This document shows positions 1-8,872 of a DNA stretch of 64,000 nt, piece by piece. The DNA comes from Streptomyces sp. 15-116A (GTDB lineage Bacteria > Actinomycetota > Actinomycetes > Streptomycetales > Streptomycetaceae): positions 24,163-88,162 of the forward strand of contig NZ_JAOCQE010000002.1 of the NCBI RefSeq assembly GCF_025290915.1, read 5' to 3'. The position numbers and the translations under genes were made by a program. Each line of letters starts with the position of its first letter. Within the stretch, counting starts at the first letter, position 1. Under the pieces are notes generated by a model. It worked only from the letters and a program-made list of their open reading frames with translations, did not search any database and was not told where the DNA came from.

Positions 1-779
1 ACTTCCGGCTGGTGTGCACAGTGGCCGCCGCCATCTTCGCCGCGCTCACCCTGCTCCAGGGCCGCGCACTGCCGGCGCGTCGCGCCACGGCTGCCGATGC
101 GGACGGCGGGGACGGGGTCTTGGCGCAGTGGCGGCAGGTGGTCGCCAACCGGCCCTTCTTGCTGTTCTCGGGCGCGATGATCGGCTCCTACGTGCTGACC
201 TTCCAGGTCTATCTGGCCCTGCCGATGGCCGCCGACGCCGCGCTGGGGGCCGACGGCACGAAAGTCACCAGCGGCCTGTTCGTGCTCTCCGCCGCAGTGG
301 CGGTGGCCGGGCAGCTCAAGCTGACCGCCTGGGCGAAGGAGCGGTGGAGCCGTCCGCAGGCGATGGTGCGCGGGCTCGTCGCGATGGGCCTGGCCTTCAC
401 CCCCCTCGCCCTCACCCCGGCCGCCGGTACGGGGCCGTGGTACCTATCGGTCGAACTCGCGGCCTTGGCCGCGGCCGTGGTCCTGCTGGCCGCAGGAAGC
501 GCGGTGGTCTACCCGCTGGAGATGGACACCGTCGTCGCGCTGGCCGGCAACCGGCTGGTGGCCACCCACTACGGCCTTTACAACACCGTCTCCGGCCTCG
601 GCATCACGCTGGGGAACCTGGCCACCGGCGCGCTGTGGGACTTCGCCGCCGCCCATCACGCCATGTGGCTGACCTGGGCGGCCCTGACGGTGACCGGCCT
701 GGGCGGTGCCGGTGCGGTGTATGCGCTGGCCCGCACCGGCCGTATCGGCGCCCCGGCACCCGTACCGGTCGCCGTGTGA
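1..779 (+). CDS. MFS transporter, C-terminal part (5' end outside window)
   Basis: This is a membrane transporter of the major facilitator superfamily, cut by the left edge. The reading frame is open from base 3, so the GTG at 12 is probably internal. About 258 residues are visible. They hold roughly seven hydrophobic segments, separated after the first by a basic loop typical of the central MFS loop. The last helices contain a Gly/Asn-rich stretch (YNTVSGLGITLGNLATGALWD) that resembles TM11 of drug and sugar MFS exporters. The substrate cannot be told from the visible part. It converges on the minus-strand cytochrome c block. The family call is safe; function beyond export is not. Confidence 0.8.
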   Translation, partial: FRLVCTVAAAIFAALTLLQGRALPARRATAADADGGDGVLAQWRQVVANRPFLLFSGAMIGSYVLTFQVYLALPMAADAALGADGTKVTSGLFVLSAAVAVAGQLKLTAWAKERWSRPQAMVRGLVAMGLAFTPLALTPAAGTGPWYLSVELAALAAAVVLLAAGSAVVYPLEMDTVVALAGNRLVATHYGLYNTVSGLGITLGNLATGALWDFAAAHHAMWLTWAALTVTGLGGAGAVYALARTGRIGAPAPVPVAV

Positions 780-799
780 GGAGCGGCCCCGCTCAGCCG

Positions 800-959
800 G
801 TCCGTCCGCGGCGTCCGTTGCGGGGCCGGGCTCGCGGACGGCCAGCGTGGCTGGCGGCAAGTCACCCCCGAGGACCATGAAGGTATCGGCGAGATTGAAG
901 GTGGGCCACCAGCAGGTGTGCAGGTAGTCGGCGACCACACCGCCGACGGCCTCGCCGCG
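800..959 (-). pseudogene. lspA 3' remnant (signal peptidase II fragment)
   Basis: The minus strand encodes a stretch matching the C-terminal third of prolipoprotein signal peptidase: GGVVADYLHT, WWPTFNLAD and TFMVLGG. Both the VADYLH segment and the catalytic-Asp motif FNLAD are recognisable by comparison with the intact lspA at 9672-10184 in this window, which reads VTDYLHT and WWPTFNLAD. Everything upstream is missing, including the first transmembrane helices and the other catalytic Asp, and the frame has no proper start. It lies just downstream of ccsB. It is a decayed second copy, not a functional gene. Confidence 0.75.
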
Positions 960-1005
960 CCGCCGAGGGTCGCAAAGAGCGCCCCACTGCGGCGCTGGAG
1001 CGACG

Positions 1006-2100
1006 TCAGACGCCGGCGTAGGAGTGCAGGCCGGTGATGAACATATTGACGCCGTAGTAGTTGAAGATGAAGCAGGCGAAGGCGATCAGGACGAGGTAGG
1101 CGGCCTTGCGGCCCTTCCAGCCGGCGGTGGCGCGGGCGTGGAGGTAGCAGGCGTAGGCGACCCAGGTGATGAAGGACCAGGTCTCCTTGGGGTCCCAGCC
1201 CCAGTAGCGGCCCCAGGCGGCCTCGGCCCAGATCGCGCCCGCGATGATCGTGAACGTCCACAGCGGGAAGATGACCGCGTTGATGCGGTAGGCGAACTTG
1301 TCCAGGCTGGCCGCCGCGGGCAGGCGTCCCAGGATGGAGGAGGCAGCCGGACCCGGCTGCTTGCCCTGCGGGGAGGCGAGCTTGGTCTCGTACCGGTCCC
1401 GGAAGAGGTAGAGGACCGTGGCGAGAGCGCCGAGGTAGAACATCGCGCCGGAGATGATCGCGCAGGAGACGTGGATCCACAGCCAGTAGGAGTGCAGCGC
1501 GGGAACGAGCTGGTCACTGTCGGTGTACAGGACCGTCACGGCGAGACCGAGGTCGAGGAGGACGGAGGTGACCAGCGGCAGCCCGATCCAGCGGATGTTC
1601 TTGCCGAGGGCGAGAAAGAGGAGGTAACCGCCGACGGCGACCAGAGAGAAGGTGGTGGAGAACTCGTACATGTTGCCCCACGGGGCGCGCTGCACCGACA
1701 GGGTGCGGGCCACCACGCCGCCCAGGTGGACCAGGAACGCCAGCACGGTCAGGGAGATCGCGATCCGTCCGTACAGCTCCCCCTTCTCGTCGCCGGCCGC
1801 GGCTCCGGGACCGTCGGGCACGTCGCGGCTGCCGGTGGCGGAGCGGGTGGTGACCTCGGCTCGTTCCAGCACAGTGGTGCCGCCGGCCTTCCGGGTGGCC
1901 GTGACGGTGACCGCCGCAGGTGGGGCCGTGACCGTGTGCGGGGTGAGGGCGGCGGCGGTCCGGCCGACCTTGCTGCGGCTGCCGAAGACCCATTCCGTGA
2001 TGTGTGCGAGGAAGGCGAGGGTGTAGACCGCCATCGCCGAATAGATCAGTACGTTGCTGATGGAGGCCATGTCCTCGTTGGCTGCGGCAGCGATGTTCAC
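1006..2100 (-). CDS. ccsB: cytochrome c biogenesis protein CcsB/ResC
   Basis: CcsB is the multi-spanning half of the system II (Ccs) heme-handling complex that delivers and attaches heme to apocytochrome c outside the membrane. The 364-residue protein has an N-terminal transmembrane segment, a charged linker (about residues 45-105), then a bundle of membrane segments ending with the heme-binding WWD motif WGRYWGWDPKETW near residue 290. Conserved His residues follow and precede it. The GTG start overlaps the resB stop by 4 nt, so the two are translationally coupled, as usual for ResB/ResC pairs. Length and motif are normal for the family. Confidence 0.93.
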   Translation of the reverse strand: MNIAAAANEDMASISNVLIYSAMAVYTLAFLAHITEWVFGSRSKVGRTAAALTPHTVTAPPAAVTVTATRKAGGTTVLERAEVTTRSATGSRDVPDGPGAAAGDEKGELYGRIAISLTVLAFLVHLGGVVARTLSVQRAPWGNMYEFSTTFSLVAVGGYLLFLALGKNIRWIGLPLVTSVLLDLGLAVTVLYTDSDQLVPALHSYWLWIHVSCAIISGAMFYLGALATVLYLFRDRYETKLASPQGKQPGPAASSILGRLPAAASLDKFAYRINAVIFPLWTFTIIAGAIWAEAAWGRYWGWDPKETWSFITWVAYACYLHARATAGWKGRKAAYLVLIAFACFIFNYYGVNMFITGLHSYAGV

Positions 2101-3833
2101 GGGCGCGCTCCTTGTGCGGGGTCGGCAGAGGCGGGAGTGGAGTCCTGGGCTGCGGGCAGGGCGGGGGCGTCGGGTCGCAGGGCGAGGGCCACAGCGGCGA
2201 CTTCCTCAGGGAGCCTGGACCACTCGCTGCGGCCCAGGCCCGCGATCTCGACGACGGTGGTGCCGTCCTCGCCCAAGGTGGCCTTCACCCAGATCCGGCG
2301 GCGCTGGATGAACAGCGACGCCGACAGGCCCATCAGCGCCGCGAGGGCGCCGGCCAGGGCCAGGCCGTTGCCGGGACGGTGGGAGACCTGGAAGGTGGCC
2401 CATTCCTTGACGCCGTCGAAGCTCAAGGTGCCCGCACCGCCCGGCAGGGTCATCCTCTCGCCCGGCCGCAACATCTTCCTGAACTTCTGCCCCTTGGCGT
2501 CCGTGAACTGCTTCATGTTCTTCAGGTCGAGCTGGTAGACGTTCTGCGGCAGCCCTGAATCCAGACCCAAGTCGCCCCGGTAGGCCGTCAACGCCATGAC
2601 CGGATAGTCCAGGGCGGGGAACTGCGAGAACATCGAGCCCGAGCCCGCGCCACCGAACGTCGGCACGAACACGCCCTGGAAGCCCAGTTGGTCCTTCTTT
2701 CCCTTGGCGTCCCGGTAGTTCGGGACCTTGATCACGCCGAGGGAGGTGACGTTGCTGTCCTGCGGAAGGAAGGCGACGGGTCCCTGGTAGGCGATCGTGC
2801 CCTGACCGTCCTTGACCGTGACGACGGGGGCGTAGCCGTGTCCGAGCAGGTAGACCTTCGACCCGCCGACTTCGAGCGGGTGGTTGACGGTGATGGTGCG
2901 GGAGCGCGGCTTTCCGTCGGCGCCTTCCCAGTAGGACACACGGGCGCGAAAGGTGCGCGGGGTGCCCTTCTGCGGGCCGGTGCGCTCGTAGGTCGCATCG
3001 AACCCCTTCAGCGTGAATCCGAACGGAGGCAGCTTCTCGCGGTCGAAGAGCGCCCCGGATTTCAGGTCGTCGTACTGGCTGAGGGTGTTGGAGAAGCCGT
3101 CGCCTTCCACGACCAGCTTGCCGCCCTCGGAGTTCCACAACTGGCCGGTGGCGAAAGCGACGAGCATGACGATCAGCGATATGTGGAAGACGAGGTTGCC
3201 CGCCTCCCTCAGATAGCCCTTCTCACAGGCCACCGCCTCCCCTTCGGCGCGCGTCCGGTAGCGCCTGGCCCTGAGCAGCCGGCGCGCCGCCTCCAGGACC
3301 TGCTCGGGTTCGGCCTCGGTGCGCCATGTGGTGTGCGCGGGCAGGCGGGTCAGGTTTCGCGGCGCAGCCGGCGGCCGTCCTCGCAGCTGCCCGACGAACT
3401 GCCAGGAGCGGGGCACGATGCAGCCGATGAGGGAGATGAACAGCAGGATGTAGATCGCCGAGAACCACACCGAGCCGTAGACGTTGAAGAGCTGCAGCTT
3501 CTCGGCGATCGGCCCGAGGATGTCGTGGTCAGCCTTGTACTGGTCCACCTTCGCCGGGTCGGTGCCGCGTTGCGGCATCAGCGATCCGGGGATCGAGGCG
3601 AGCGAGAGCAGGAACAGCAGGATCAGCGCGACGCGCATCGAGGTGAGCTGTCGCCAGCACCAGCGCGCCCAGCCGACCAGGCCCAGCGCCGGGATGCCGC
3701 CGTCCTCCAACGGGGCCGTGGACAGCTGAGCACCGGCGGCCCCGAGGGCCGGCTCCTCGGCCGCTGCAGAATTCGGGGAGTTCTCTGGCGATTCACCGGC
3801 CGTGCCGGGCGGGGGCATCGTGGTCTTGGACAT
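2097..3833 (-). CDS. resB: cytochrome c biogenesis protein ResB
   Basis: ResB is the partner of CcsB in system II cytochrome c maturation, thought to bind heme and the reduced apocytochrome. The 578-residue product has a disordered Pro/Ser-rich N-terminus, three transmembrane segments in the first third (around residues 65-85, 120-145 and 215-235), a long extracytoplasmic beta-rich domain and a last membrane segment near residue 500. This is the normal ResB layout. The ATG at 3833 follows the lnt remnant directly. The 3' end overlaps ccsB by 4 nt. The genes upstream on the same strand (Sco1, CcdA, TlpA) supply the reductant and copper side of respiratory-complex assembly. Confidence 0.93.
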   Translation of the reverse strand: MSKTTMPPPGTAGESPENSPNSAAAEEPALGAAGAQLSTAPLEDGGIPALGLVGWARWCWRQLTSMRVALILLFLLSLASIPGSLMPQRGTDPAKVDQYKADHDILGPIAEKLQLFNVYGSVWFSAIYILLFISLIGCIVPRSWQFVGQLRGRPPAAPRNLTRLPAHTTWRTEAEPEQVLEAARRLLRARRYRTRAEGEAVACEKGYLREAGNLVFHISLIVMLVAFATGQLWNSEGGKLVVEGDGFSNTLSQYDDLKSGALFDREKLPPFGFTLKGFDATYERTGPQKGTPRTFRARVSYWEGADGKPRSRTITVNHPLEVGGSKVYLLGHGYAPVVTVKDGQGTIAYQGPVAFLPQDSNVTSLGVIKVPNYRDAKGKKDQLGFQGVFVPTFGGAGSGSMFSQFPALDYPVMALTAYRGDLGLDSGLPQNVYQLDLKNMKQFTDAKGQKFRKMLRPGERMTLPGGAGTLSFDGVKEWATFQVSHRPGNGLALAGALAALMGLSASLFIQRRRIWVKATLGEDGTTVVEIAGLGRSEWSRLPEEVAAVALALRPDAPALPAAQDSTPASADPAQGARP

Positions 3834-3836
3834 TGA

Positions 3837-4460
3837 TCAGTTCCCAGCGTTTGCACCGGCAGTGCGCCGGCGAGTGGTGATGCGGTCGCGTGCCGCACGG
3901 ATGGTCACGGCGGCCAGGGCGGCGGTGGCAAGGGCAGCCTCGGGGAGCGGACCGAGCCGTGTGGCCGGTGTGAGCGAAGAGCGTCGAGGGACCTGGGCGA
4001 CCAGCGCGGCCGGGACGAACTGGCCGGTGCGCTGGGGCACGGTGCCGTCGGGGAGGATGACGGCACTGACCCCGCTGGTGACGGGGACGAGAACGGTACG
4101 GCTGTGCTCGACGGCCCGCAGCCGGGACATGGCCAGCTGCTGGTAGGTCATCTCAGTGCGGCCGAAGGCCGTTCGGCGGATCCTCCTGAGGCAAGGTGGC
4201 GTTCTGACAGACCGAAGGGTGGATCCTGCCGCCGGCCGCCGTGGGCGGCACTCCGCTGGTCGGTTTCGCGGTCGCCCTGTGCGGTCTCGCCCCGCCAACT
4301 CCGGACGCTGGAGGCAAGGAGCGCCAACGCCACGGGCGCCAGCCACCACAGGGGCCACCGGGAGGACGCTGGCATAGAGCAGCAACCCGGACCCTGCGGC
4401 CTGGGCCGGGCGGAGCAGCCCTCCCAGTCGGCGCGGGCCTCCGGTGGGTGAGGGCCCGGC
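3837..4460 (-). pseudogene. lnt: lnt remnant (apolipoprotein N-acyltransferase, N- and C-terminal scraps)
   Basis: Two separated pieces of an actinobacterial apolipoprotein N-acyltransferase are visible. The N-terminal scrap is split over two frames: GLLLYASVLP in one, then WPLWWLAPVALALLASSVRS in another. The C-terminal scrap, about 115 residues ending at 3837, begins MTYQQLAMSRLRAVEHSRT and contains TSGVSAVILPDG, typical of the end of the Lnt nitrilase domain. The catalytic middle of the enzyme is absent. The open frame 3837-4508 joins the C-terminal scrap to shifted sequence and is unlikely to make an active enzyme. A large internal deletion plus a frameshift explains the layout. Confidence 0.7.
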
Positions 4461-4551
4461 GGTACCTGAGCGGATCTGCCTGCTGGCAGAGGTGCAAGGG
4501 ACGGTCATACGGTGCCGCCCGGCCGCTCGCAGGGGGCGGTTGAGGTGGTCG

Positions 4552-5241
4552 TCATCGTGCCGCGTCCGTCTGCTTGCCCTGGGCGAGCAGCGGCAGGTCG
4601 TGCGCGAAGGACTTAAGCGGGGTGTTGGTCAGGTACACCACGTGCGCTTTGTCGTCCGTGGGCAGGAAGGCCACGACCTGGCCGCCGTGGGAGGAGGTGA
4701 CGCTGCCGTCGTGGTGCTTGGTGGGGTCCTCGACGCTGATGCCGAGCGGACGAGCGGCCGCCTTGATCTTTTCCAGGTCGCCGCTCAGCCCGATGAAGTT
4801 GTGGTCGAAGGCGGCCAGCCATTTGCCCAGCGCCTTCGGAGTGTCGCGCTCCGGGTCGGTGGTGACGAACACGACGTCGGTCTTGTCGCGAACATCCTTG
4901 GGCTGTTCCTTCAGCGCCAGGGCGATGTCGCCGAGGGTGGTGGGGCACACGTCGGGGCAGTTGGTGTAGCCGAAGAACAACAGCACAGCCCGCCCCGCGG
5001 TCTTCTTGCGCAGGTCGAACGGTTTGCCGGTGGTGTCGGTGAGCACCAGGTCCGGCTTGCTGAAGTAGGGCGCCTCAAGCTCGCTGCCCTGGTAGAGGGA
5101 ATCATCAGCGGACCGGGAAACGGCAGCATCCTGGCTGGAGGCGGCCGGGCCGGTGGAGCCGCACGCGGCCAGCGTCACTGCGGCGGCCATGGCCACGGCG
5201 GCCACTGCGGCCCGCTGGCGCCATGCAGTTGGCGGGTTCAT
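4552..5241 (-). CDS. Sco1/SenC-like copper chaperone lipoprotein
   Basis: Sco proteins are membrane-anchored thioredoxin-fold copper chaperones and thiol reductases needed to assemble the CuA centre of cytochrome c oxidase. The 229-residue product has a lipoprotein signal (LAAC, lipidated Cys 27), the copper-binding CPDVC pair (Cys 95 and Cys 99) and the distal copper ligand His 185 in SSHGG. All key residues are present. The following KHHDGS loop adds His residues. It sits between a CadC-like metal regulator and the lnt remnant, in the same orientation as the cytochrome c maturation genes, which fits a role in respiratory-oxidase assembly. Confidence 0.92.
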   Translation of the reverse strand: MNPPTAWRQRAAVAAVAMAAAVTLAACGSTGPAASSQDAAVSRSADDSLYQGSELEAPYFSKPDLVLTDTTGKPFDLRKKTAGRAVLLFFGYTNCPDVCPTTLGDIALALKEQPKDVRDKTDVVFVTTDPERDTPKALGKWLAAFDHNFIGLSGDLEKIKAAARPLGISVEDPTKHHDGSVTSSHGGQVVAFLPTDDKAHVVYLTNTPLKSFAHDLPLLAQGKQTDAAR

Positions 5242-5283
5242 CAGAGGTGCTTCCGATCGTTCTTCGACTGCGGTGGCCGGGTT

Positions 5284-5655
5284 TCAGGCGGGCTCGGCCG
5301 CAGTGGTGCCGAGCAGGGTCTGCAGCAGGTGGCGGCCGCGGTCGGTGAGCCCGTACATGACCAGGCGGCCGTCCCGACGCGAGGTGGCAAGCCCGGCCGT
5401 GCGCAGCTGCCGCAGGTGGTGAGAGACCAGGTTCTGCGCCTGGCCGACCACCCAGGAAACGTCGCACACACACAGCTCTCCTCCCTCGGCCAGGGCGGCG
5501 GCCACGCCCAGGCGGGTCGGATCGGCCAGCGCCTTGGCCGCGGCGGCGGCCTGCTCCAGGCCGGGCAGCTGAGGCATACGGGCGCGGATCTCCTCGGCCA
5601 CCGGCAGGTCCAGGCACAGCAGGTCACAGGAATCCGGCCGTTCCACACTCACCAC
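5284..5655 (-). CDS. ArsR/SmtB metalloregulator of the CadC type
   Basis: This is a 123-residue winged-helix repressor of the ArsR family. The N-terminal CDLLC pair (Cys 10, Cys 14) and the helix-3 motif ELCVCD (Cys 62, Cys 64) reproduce the spacing of the four thiol ligands of CadC, which senses Cd(II), Pb(II) and Zn(II). The DNA-recognition segment contains NLVSHHLRQLR. The start is a GTG at 5655, or the next GTG at 5652, behind an AAGGAA-like ribosome site. No cadA-type pump is adjacent. The neighbours are ccdA upstream and the Sco1 gene downstream, so it may control this redox/copper block. The target is inferred from position only. Confidence 0.88.
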   Translation of the reverse strand: MVSVERPDSCDLLCLDLPVAEEIRARMPQLPGLEQAAAAAKALADPTRLGVAAALAEGGELCVCDVSWVVGQAQNLVSHHLRQLRTAGLATSRRDGRLVMYGLTDRGRHLLQTLLGTTAAEPA

Positions 5656-5728
5656 AAACTTCCTTCACTCGTTGTCATGTGCTGCCCGCGCTTCACCTGG
5701 TGTCGGATCGCGGGGTTGGGCGGGGGTG

Positions 5729-6481
5729 TCAGATGCCGACGGTGAAGCCGGCGGACCAGGACTGCATCTGGCTGATCAGGTAGCTCCACACGCCGGTGAC
5801 CATGAGCAGGCCGGTGGCGATCATCATGGAGCCGCCGATGCGCATCACCCACTGGTAGTGGGACTTGACCCAGGCGAAGACGCCCAGCGCCTTGCGGAAG
5901 GCCAGACCGGCGGCCAGGAAGGGCAGGCCCAGGCCCGCGCAGTAGGCGACGGTCAGCACCGCCCCGCGGCCGGCGCTGGCTTCGGTGAAGGCCAGGGCCT
6001 GGACGGCGGCCAGGGTGGGGCCGATGCACGGGGTCCAGCCCAGTCCGAACAGCACGCCCAGCATCGGGGCGCCGGCCAGGCCGGCCGCCGGTCGGCGGTG
6101 CAGCCGCCACTCCCGGCTCATGCCGGGCAGGACACCCATGAAGGACAGGCCCATCACGATGGTCGCGCCGCCCAGGACACGGATGAGCAGGTCCTGGTAT
6201 TCGAGCAGGGTGTTGCCCGCGTAGCCGAACGCGGCGCCGAAGGAGACGAACACGGCCGTGAATCCGGCGAGGAACAGCAGTGTGCCGGCCAGGATGCGCC
6301 CGCGTCGTGCCTCGGCCAGGTCCGCCCCGCTCATCCCGGTGACGTAGGACAGGTAGCCGGGCACCAGCGGCAGCACGCAGGGGGAGAAGAAGGAGACGGC
6401 TCCGGCCAGCGCCGCGATCGGCAGCGCCAGCAGCAGCGAGCCGGTCAGCACCGTGGTCTCCAAGCCCGCGGCCATCACCAT
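5729..6481 (-). CDS. ccdA: CcdA-family transmembrane thiol-electron carrier
   Basis: CcdA passes electrons from cytoplasmic thioredoxin across the membrane to extracytoplasmic thiol reductases used in cytochrome c maturation. The 250-residue protein has six predicted membrane helices with an internal repeat. Each half carries the expected redox Cys: Cys 35 in [13 protein letters not shown] and Cys 152 in [11 protein letters not shown]. The start at 6481 has a GGAGGG site just upstream. It lies immediately after the tlpA-like gene, its likely redox partner. Confidence 0.93.
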   Translation of the reverse strand: MVMAAGLETTVLTGSLLLALPIAALAGAVSFFSPCVLPLVPGYLSYVTGMSGADLAEARRGRILAGTLLFLAGFTAVFVSFGAAFGYAGNTLLEYQDLLIRVLGGATIVMGLSFMGVLPGMSREWRLHRRPAAGLAGAPMLGVLFGLGWTPCIGPTLAAVQALAFTEASAGRGAVLTVAYCAGLGLPFLAAGLAFRKALGVFAWVKSHYQWVMRIGGSMMIATGLLMVTGVWSYLISQMQSWSAGFTVGI

Positions 6482-6484
6482 GGC

Positions 6485-7087
6485 TCAGCCCTCCTTCAGC
6501 AGCGGGTCGATCAGCTTGCGCAGCTCGGTCTCACTCAGCGCCTTCAGCGCGCGGGCGGCGATCCGGCCCTTGGCGTCGATGACGACCGTGCTGGGGATCG
6601 CGGAGGGCGAGATGGTCCCCTTGAACTTCAGCAGCTGCCGCCCGGCCGGATCCCACAGGCTGGGATAGGTGATGCCGAAGCCCTTCTCGAAGTTCAGCGC
6701 GTTGGTCTTCGTGGCGTCCCGGGTGTTGATGCCCAAGAACGCGACGCCCTGGTCGCGGGTGTCCTCGAAGACCTTCTGCAGGTGCGGTGCCTCGGCCCGG
6801 CAGGGCGCGCACCATGAGCCCCACACGTTGATGACCACGATCTTGCCGCGGTAGTCGGCCAGCGCGGTCTGCTCACCGGTGAGGGTCTCGCCCCGCAGAT
6901 CGGGCGCGGCCTGCCGGTCGGCGGCCGGGATCTGCAGCAGCTGCCGGTCGGCTGCCTTGTCCGCCGAGGACGGGGCGCCATTGCTCTGCGTGGCGCAGCC
7001 CGCGGCGGTCAGCACGGCAAGGCCGAGGGCGAGGACGGCGGCGCGGCGCGGTATCCGTGCACCAGCTTCGGCAGGAGTGGATCTCAT
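6485..7087 (-). CDS. TlpA/ResA-like thiol-disulfide reductase lipoprotein
   Basis: This is an extracytoplasmic thioredoxin-fold protein of the TlpA/ResA group, which keeps the apocytochrome c CXXCH cysteines reduced. With the ATG at 7087 the product is 200 residues. It has a lipoprotein signal (TAAGC, lipidated Cys 31) and the active site WCAPC (Cys 93 and Cys 96), followed by the cis-Pro region SAIPSTVV. The open frame extends upstream to 7168, but that extension lacks signal-peptide character and overlaps the VKOR 3' end, so the internal start is preferred. It precedes ccdA by 3 nt in one transcription unit. Confidence 0.9.
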   Translation of the reverse strand: MRSTPAEAGARIPRRAAVLALGLAVLTAAGCATQSNGAPSSADKAADRQLLQIPAADRQAAPDLRGETLTGEQTALADYRGKIVVINVWGSWCAPCRAEAPHLQKVFEDTRDQGVAFLGINTRDATKTNALNFEKGFGITYPSLWDPAGRQLLKFKGTISPSAIPSTVVIDAKGRIAARALKALSETELRKLIDPLLKEG

Positions 7088-7130
7088 CGTTACGTCGAGC
7101 CTTCGGTGTGACGGGAGCCGGAAGAGGGGG

Positions 7131-7775
7131 TTAGACGAGCGTGGTCCAGTACAGCCAGAACCGCTCAAGGATCAGCACGGCGATGAGCACGTACCAGGCG
7201 GTGAGCACCACTCCGTGGTAGCCGGCCGCAGCCGTCGCCCACTGGCGCACCCGGTCCGGCACGGGCAGATAGCCGCGGGTGAGGATGTGCACGGTGGTGT
7301 ACCAGAAGACGGGGATCATCACGGTCCACACGACCATGCAGTACGGGCACAGCGCGCCGATCCGGTACAGGCTCTGGAAGATCAACCAGTGGACGAAGAC
7401 CACTCCGAAGACGACTGCGGCCTCCAGCCCCCACCAGAACCAGCGCGGCAGGACCGCCCCGGTCAGCAGCACCATCCCCAGCGCGGTCACCACCGCGAAC
7501 CCGGCGATGCCCAGCAGCGGGTTGGGGAAGCCGAACACCTCCGCCTGCGGCGTGGTCATCACCGAACCGCAGCTGAGCACCGGGTTGATGCTGCACGACG
7601 GGCTGTAGGACGGGTCCTTCAGCAGGGCGATCTTCTCCACCGCCAACGTGAAGGCGGCCAGGAAACCGACCGCCCCGCCGACGGTGAGCACCACAGCCAG
7701 CATGCGCTGCCCCACCGCCCCAGTGCCCTCGACACCCCCAGCCTGCGACCGGGCGGACGCGACGGTGACACTCAC
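7131..7775 (-). CDS. vitamin K epoxide reductase (VKOR) family membrane protein
   Basis: Bacterial VKOR homologues reoxidise DsbA-like proteins using quinone. The 214-residue product has about five membrane segments. It carries the shuttle cysteine pair (Cys 61 and Cys 69, the second in LSCGSV) and the CPYC active site (Cys 143, Cys 146). The open frame runs upstream to 8219 through the dsbA coding region, but the natural start is the GTG at 7775, which overlaps the dsbA stop by 4 nt (GTGA). Coupling with the DsbA-like gene gives a complete disulfide-forming pair beside a disulfide-reducing pair (TlpA and CcdA). Confidence 0.92.
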   Translation of the reverse strand: MSVTVASARSQAGGVEGTGAVGQRMLAVVLTVGGAVGFLAAFTLAVEKIALLKDPSYSPSCSINPVLSCGSVMTTPQAEVFGFPNPLLGIAGFAVVTALGMVLLTGAVLPRWFWWGLEAAVVFGVVFVHWLIFQSLYRIGALCPYCMVVWTVMIPVFWYTTVHILTRGYLPVPDRVRQWATAAAGYHGVVLTAWYVLIAVLILERFWLYWTTLV

Positions 7776-8449
7776 CTGGCCAGCTCCGCGTCGATGGCCG
7801 CCCTGAAGTCGTCCACCGACTGGATCTGCGGCCTTTGGCCGTTGACGAAGAACGTCGGCGTGCCCTGCACCCCGAGCGCGAGACCGTCCTGGCGGTCCTT
7901 CTCGACCCGCTTCGCGGTGGCCGGGTCCTTCCAGTCCGCCTCGAACTTCTTCATGTCCAGCCCGAGCTCCTTGGCGAAGCCGCGGAAGGTCTTCTCGTGC
8001 GAGACCTGCTGATCCCCCCAGCTCTCCTGGGTCTCGTACATCTTCTGGTACATCGCTTCCAGCTTGCCCTGCTTGGCGGCGGCCTCCACCGCACGCGCGG
8101 CCAGCTCGGCGTTCTTGTGGCTGGGGATCGGGAAGTAGCGCATCACGAACGTGACCCGGCCCGCGTACTCCTTGCGCAGCTGCTCCACGTGCGGGAAGGC
8201 GGCCCGGCACGACTCGCACTCCAGGTCCAGGAACTCCACGACCGTCACCTTGCCGTCCTTCGCCGTCGACAGCCGGTGACTGTCGGAGCGGACCAGCACC
8301 GAAGCGGGCGCGGCCCTGCCCTGTCCGGCGTCTGCCTGGGCCGAGGCGCCAGTTGAGACATCAGGCGTGCGGTTGGCCGCCAGCAGCGCGGCGACGACAG
8401 CCATGGCGATGACAACCAGGGCCAGGGAGATCTTCAGGTTCTTCGTCAT
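7772..8449 (-). CDS. DsbA-like thioredoxin-domain protein
   Basis: This is a membrane-anchored extracytoplasmic thiol oxidoreductase. The 225-residue sequence has an N-terminal membrane anchor (residues 7-25), a low-complexity linker, then a thioredoxin_4/DsbA fold with active site CESC (Cys 78, Cys 81) in EFLDLECESC and the cis-Pro segment QGTPTFFVNG near the C-terminus. It is the first gene of the minus-strand thiol-redox operon, coupled by a 4-nt overlap to the VKOR gene that would reoxidise it. Confidence 0.9.
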   Translation of the reverse strand: MTKNLKISLALVVIAMAVVAALLAANRTPDVSTGASAQADAGQGRAAPASVLVRSDSHRLSTAKDGKVTVVEFLDLECESCRAAFPHVEQLRKEYAGRVTFVMRYFPIPSHKNAELAARAVEAAAKQGKLEAMYQKMYETQESWGDQQVSHEKTFRGFAKELGLDMKKFEADWKDPATAKRVEKDRQDGLALGVQGTPTFFVNGQRPQIQSVDDFRAAIDAELAR

Positions 8450-8872
8450 GGGGCCTCAACCGGACAGCGGCAGGAGTACGGGCGGACGCGCCGCACCTCG
8501 GGTCACCCCGGCGGTCCCCCCGCGACGCATCGACACACTAACGGACGTTGGAATGGGCTCCGCCACCGGGTGGTGGGCAGGAGAACTTCCCGCCGCCGTG
8601 TCACCCGGTCGGCGTACCGTCCTGTGCCGTGCGCGGCGTCCTCGACCACCAACACGCGCATGCTCGTAACCCCCGATACTGCGTTGCGCCGGGTAGCCGA
8701 CAGCTGTGCCGTGCGCGGGCACCCGGCTCGAACGGGGCGCCCTGACACCCACCGCCGCAGCGCGCCTCTAAACGGCGTGGAGCCTGGATGTTCTACTGGG
8801 GGAGGGTCTGTGGCCGTCGTCAGAGGGCAGGGATGGGTGCGCTCGGCAACAGGCGGAGAACAGGCGGATCCA
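8450..8872. other. intergenic region between divergent dsbA-like and DinB-like genes
   Basis: This stretch separates two divergently oriented genes and should hold both promoters. Short open frames exist on both strands, but none has a ribosome site with recognisable protein content. I see no strong inverted repeat, RNA gene or insertion-sequence end. Confidence 0.4.

Noticed and set aside
1024..2538. Long plus-strand open frame (504 codons) over ccsB and resB
   Set aside because: It is antisense to two well-supported membrane proteins; its translation is Gly/Arg/Asp-rich low complexity caused by GC-rich third positions.
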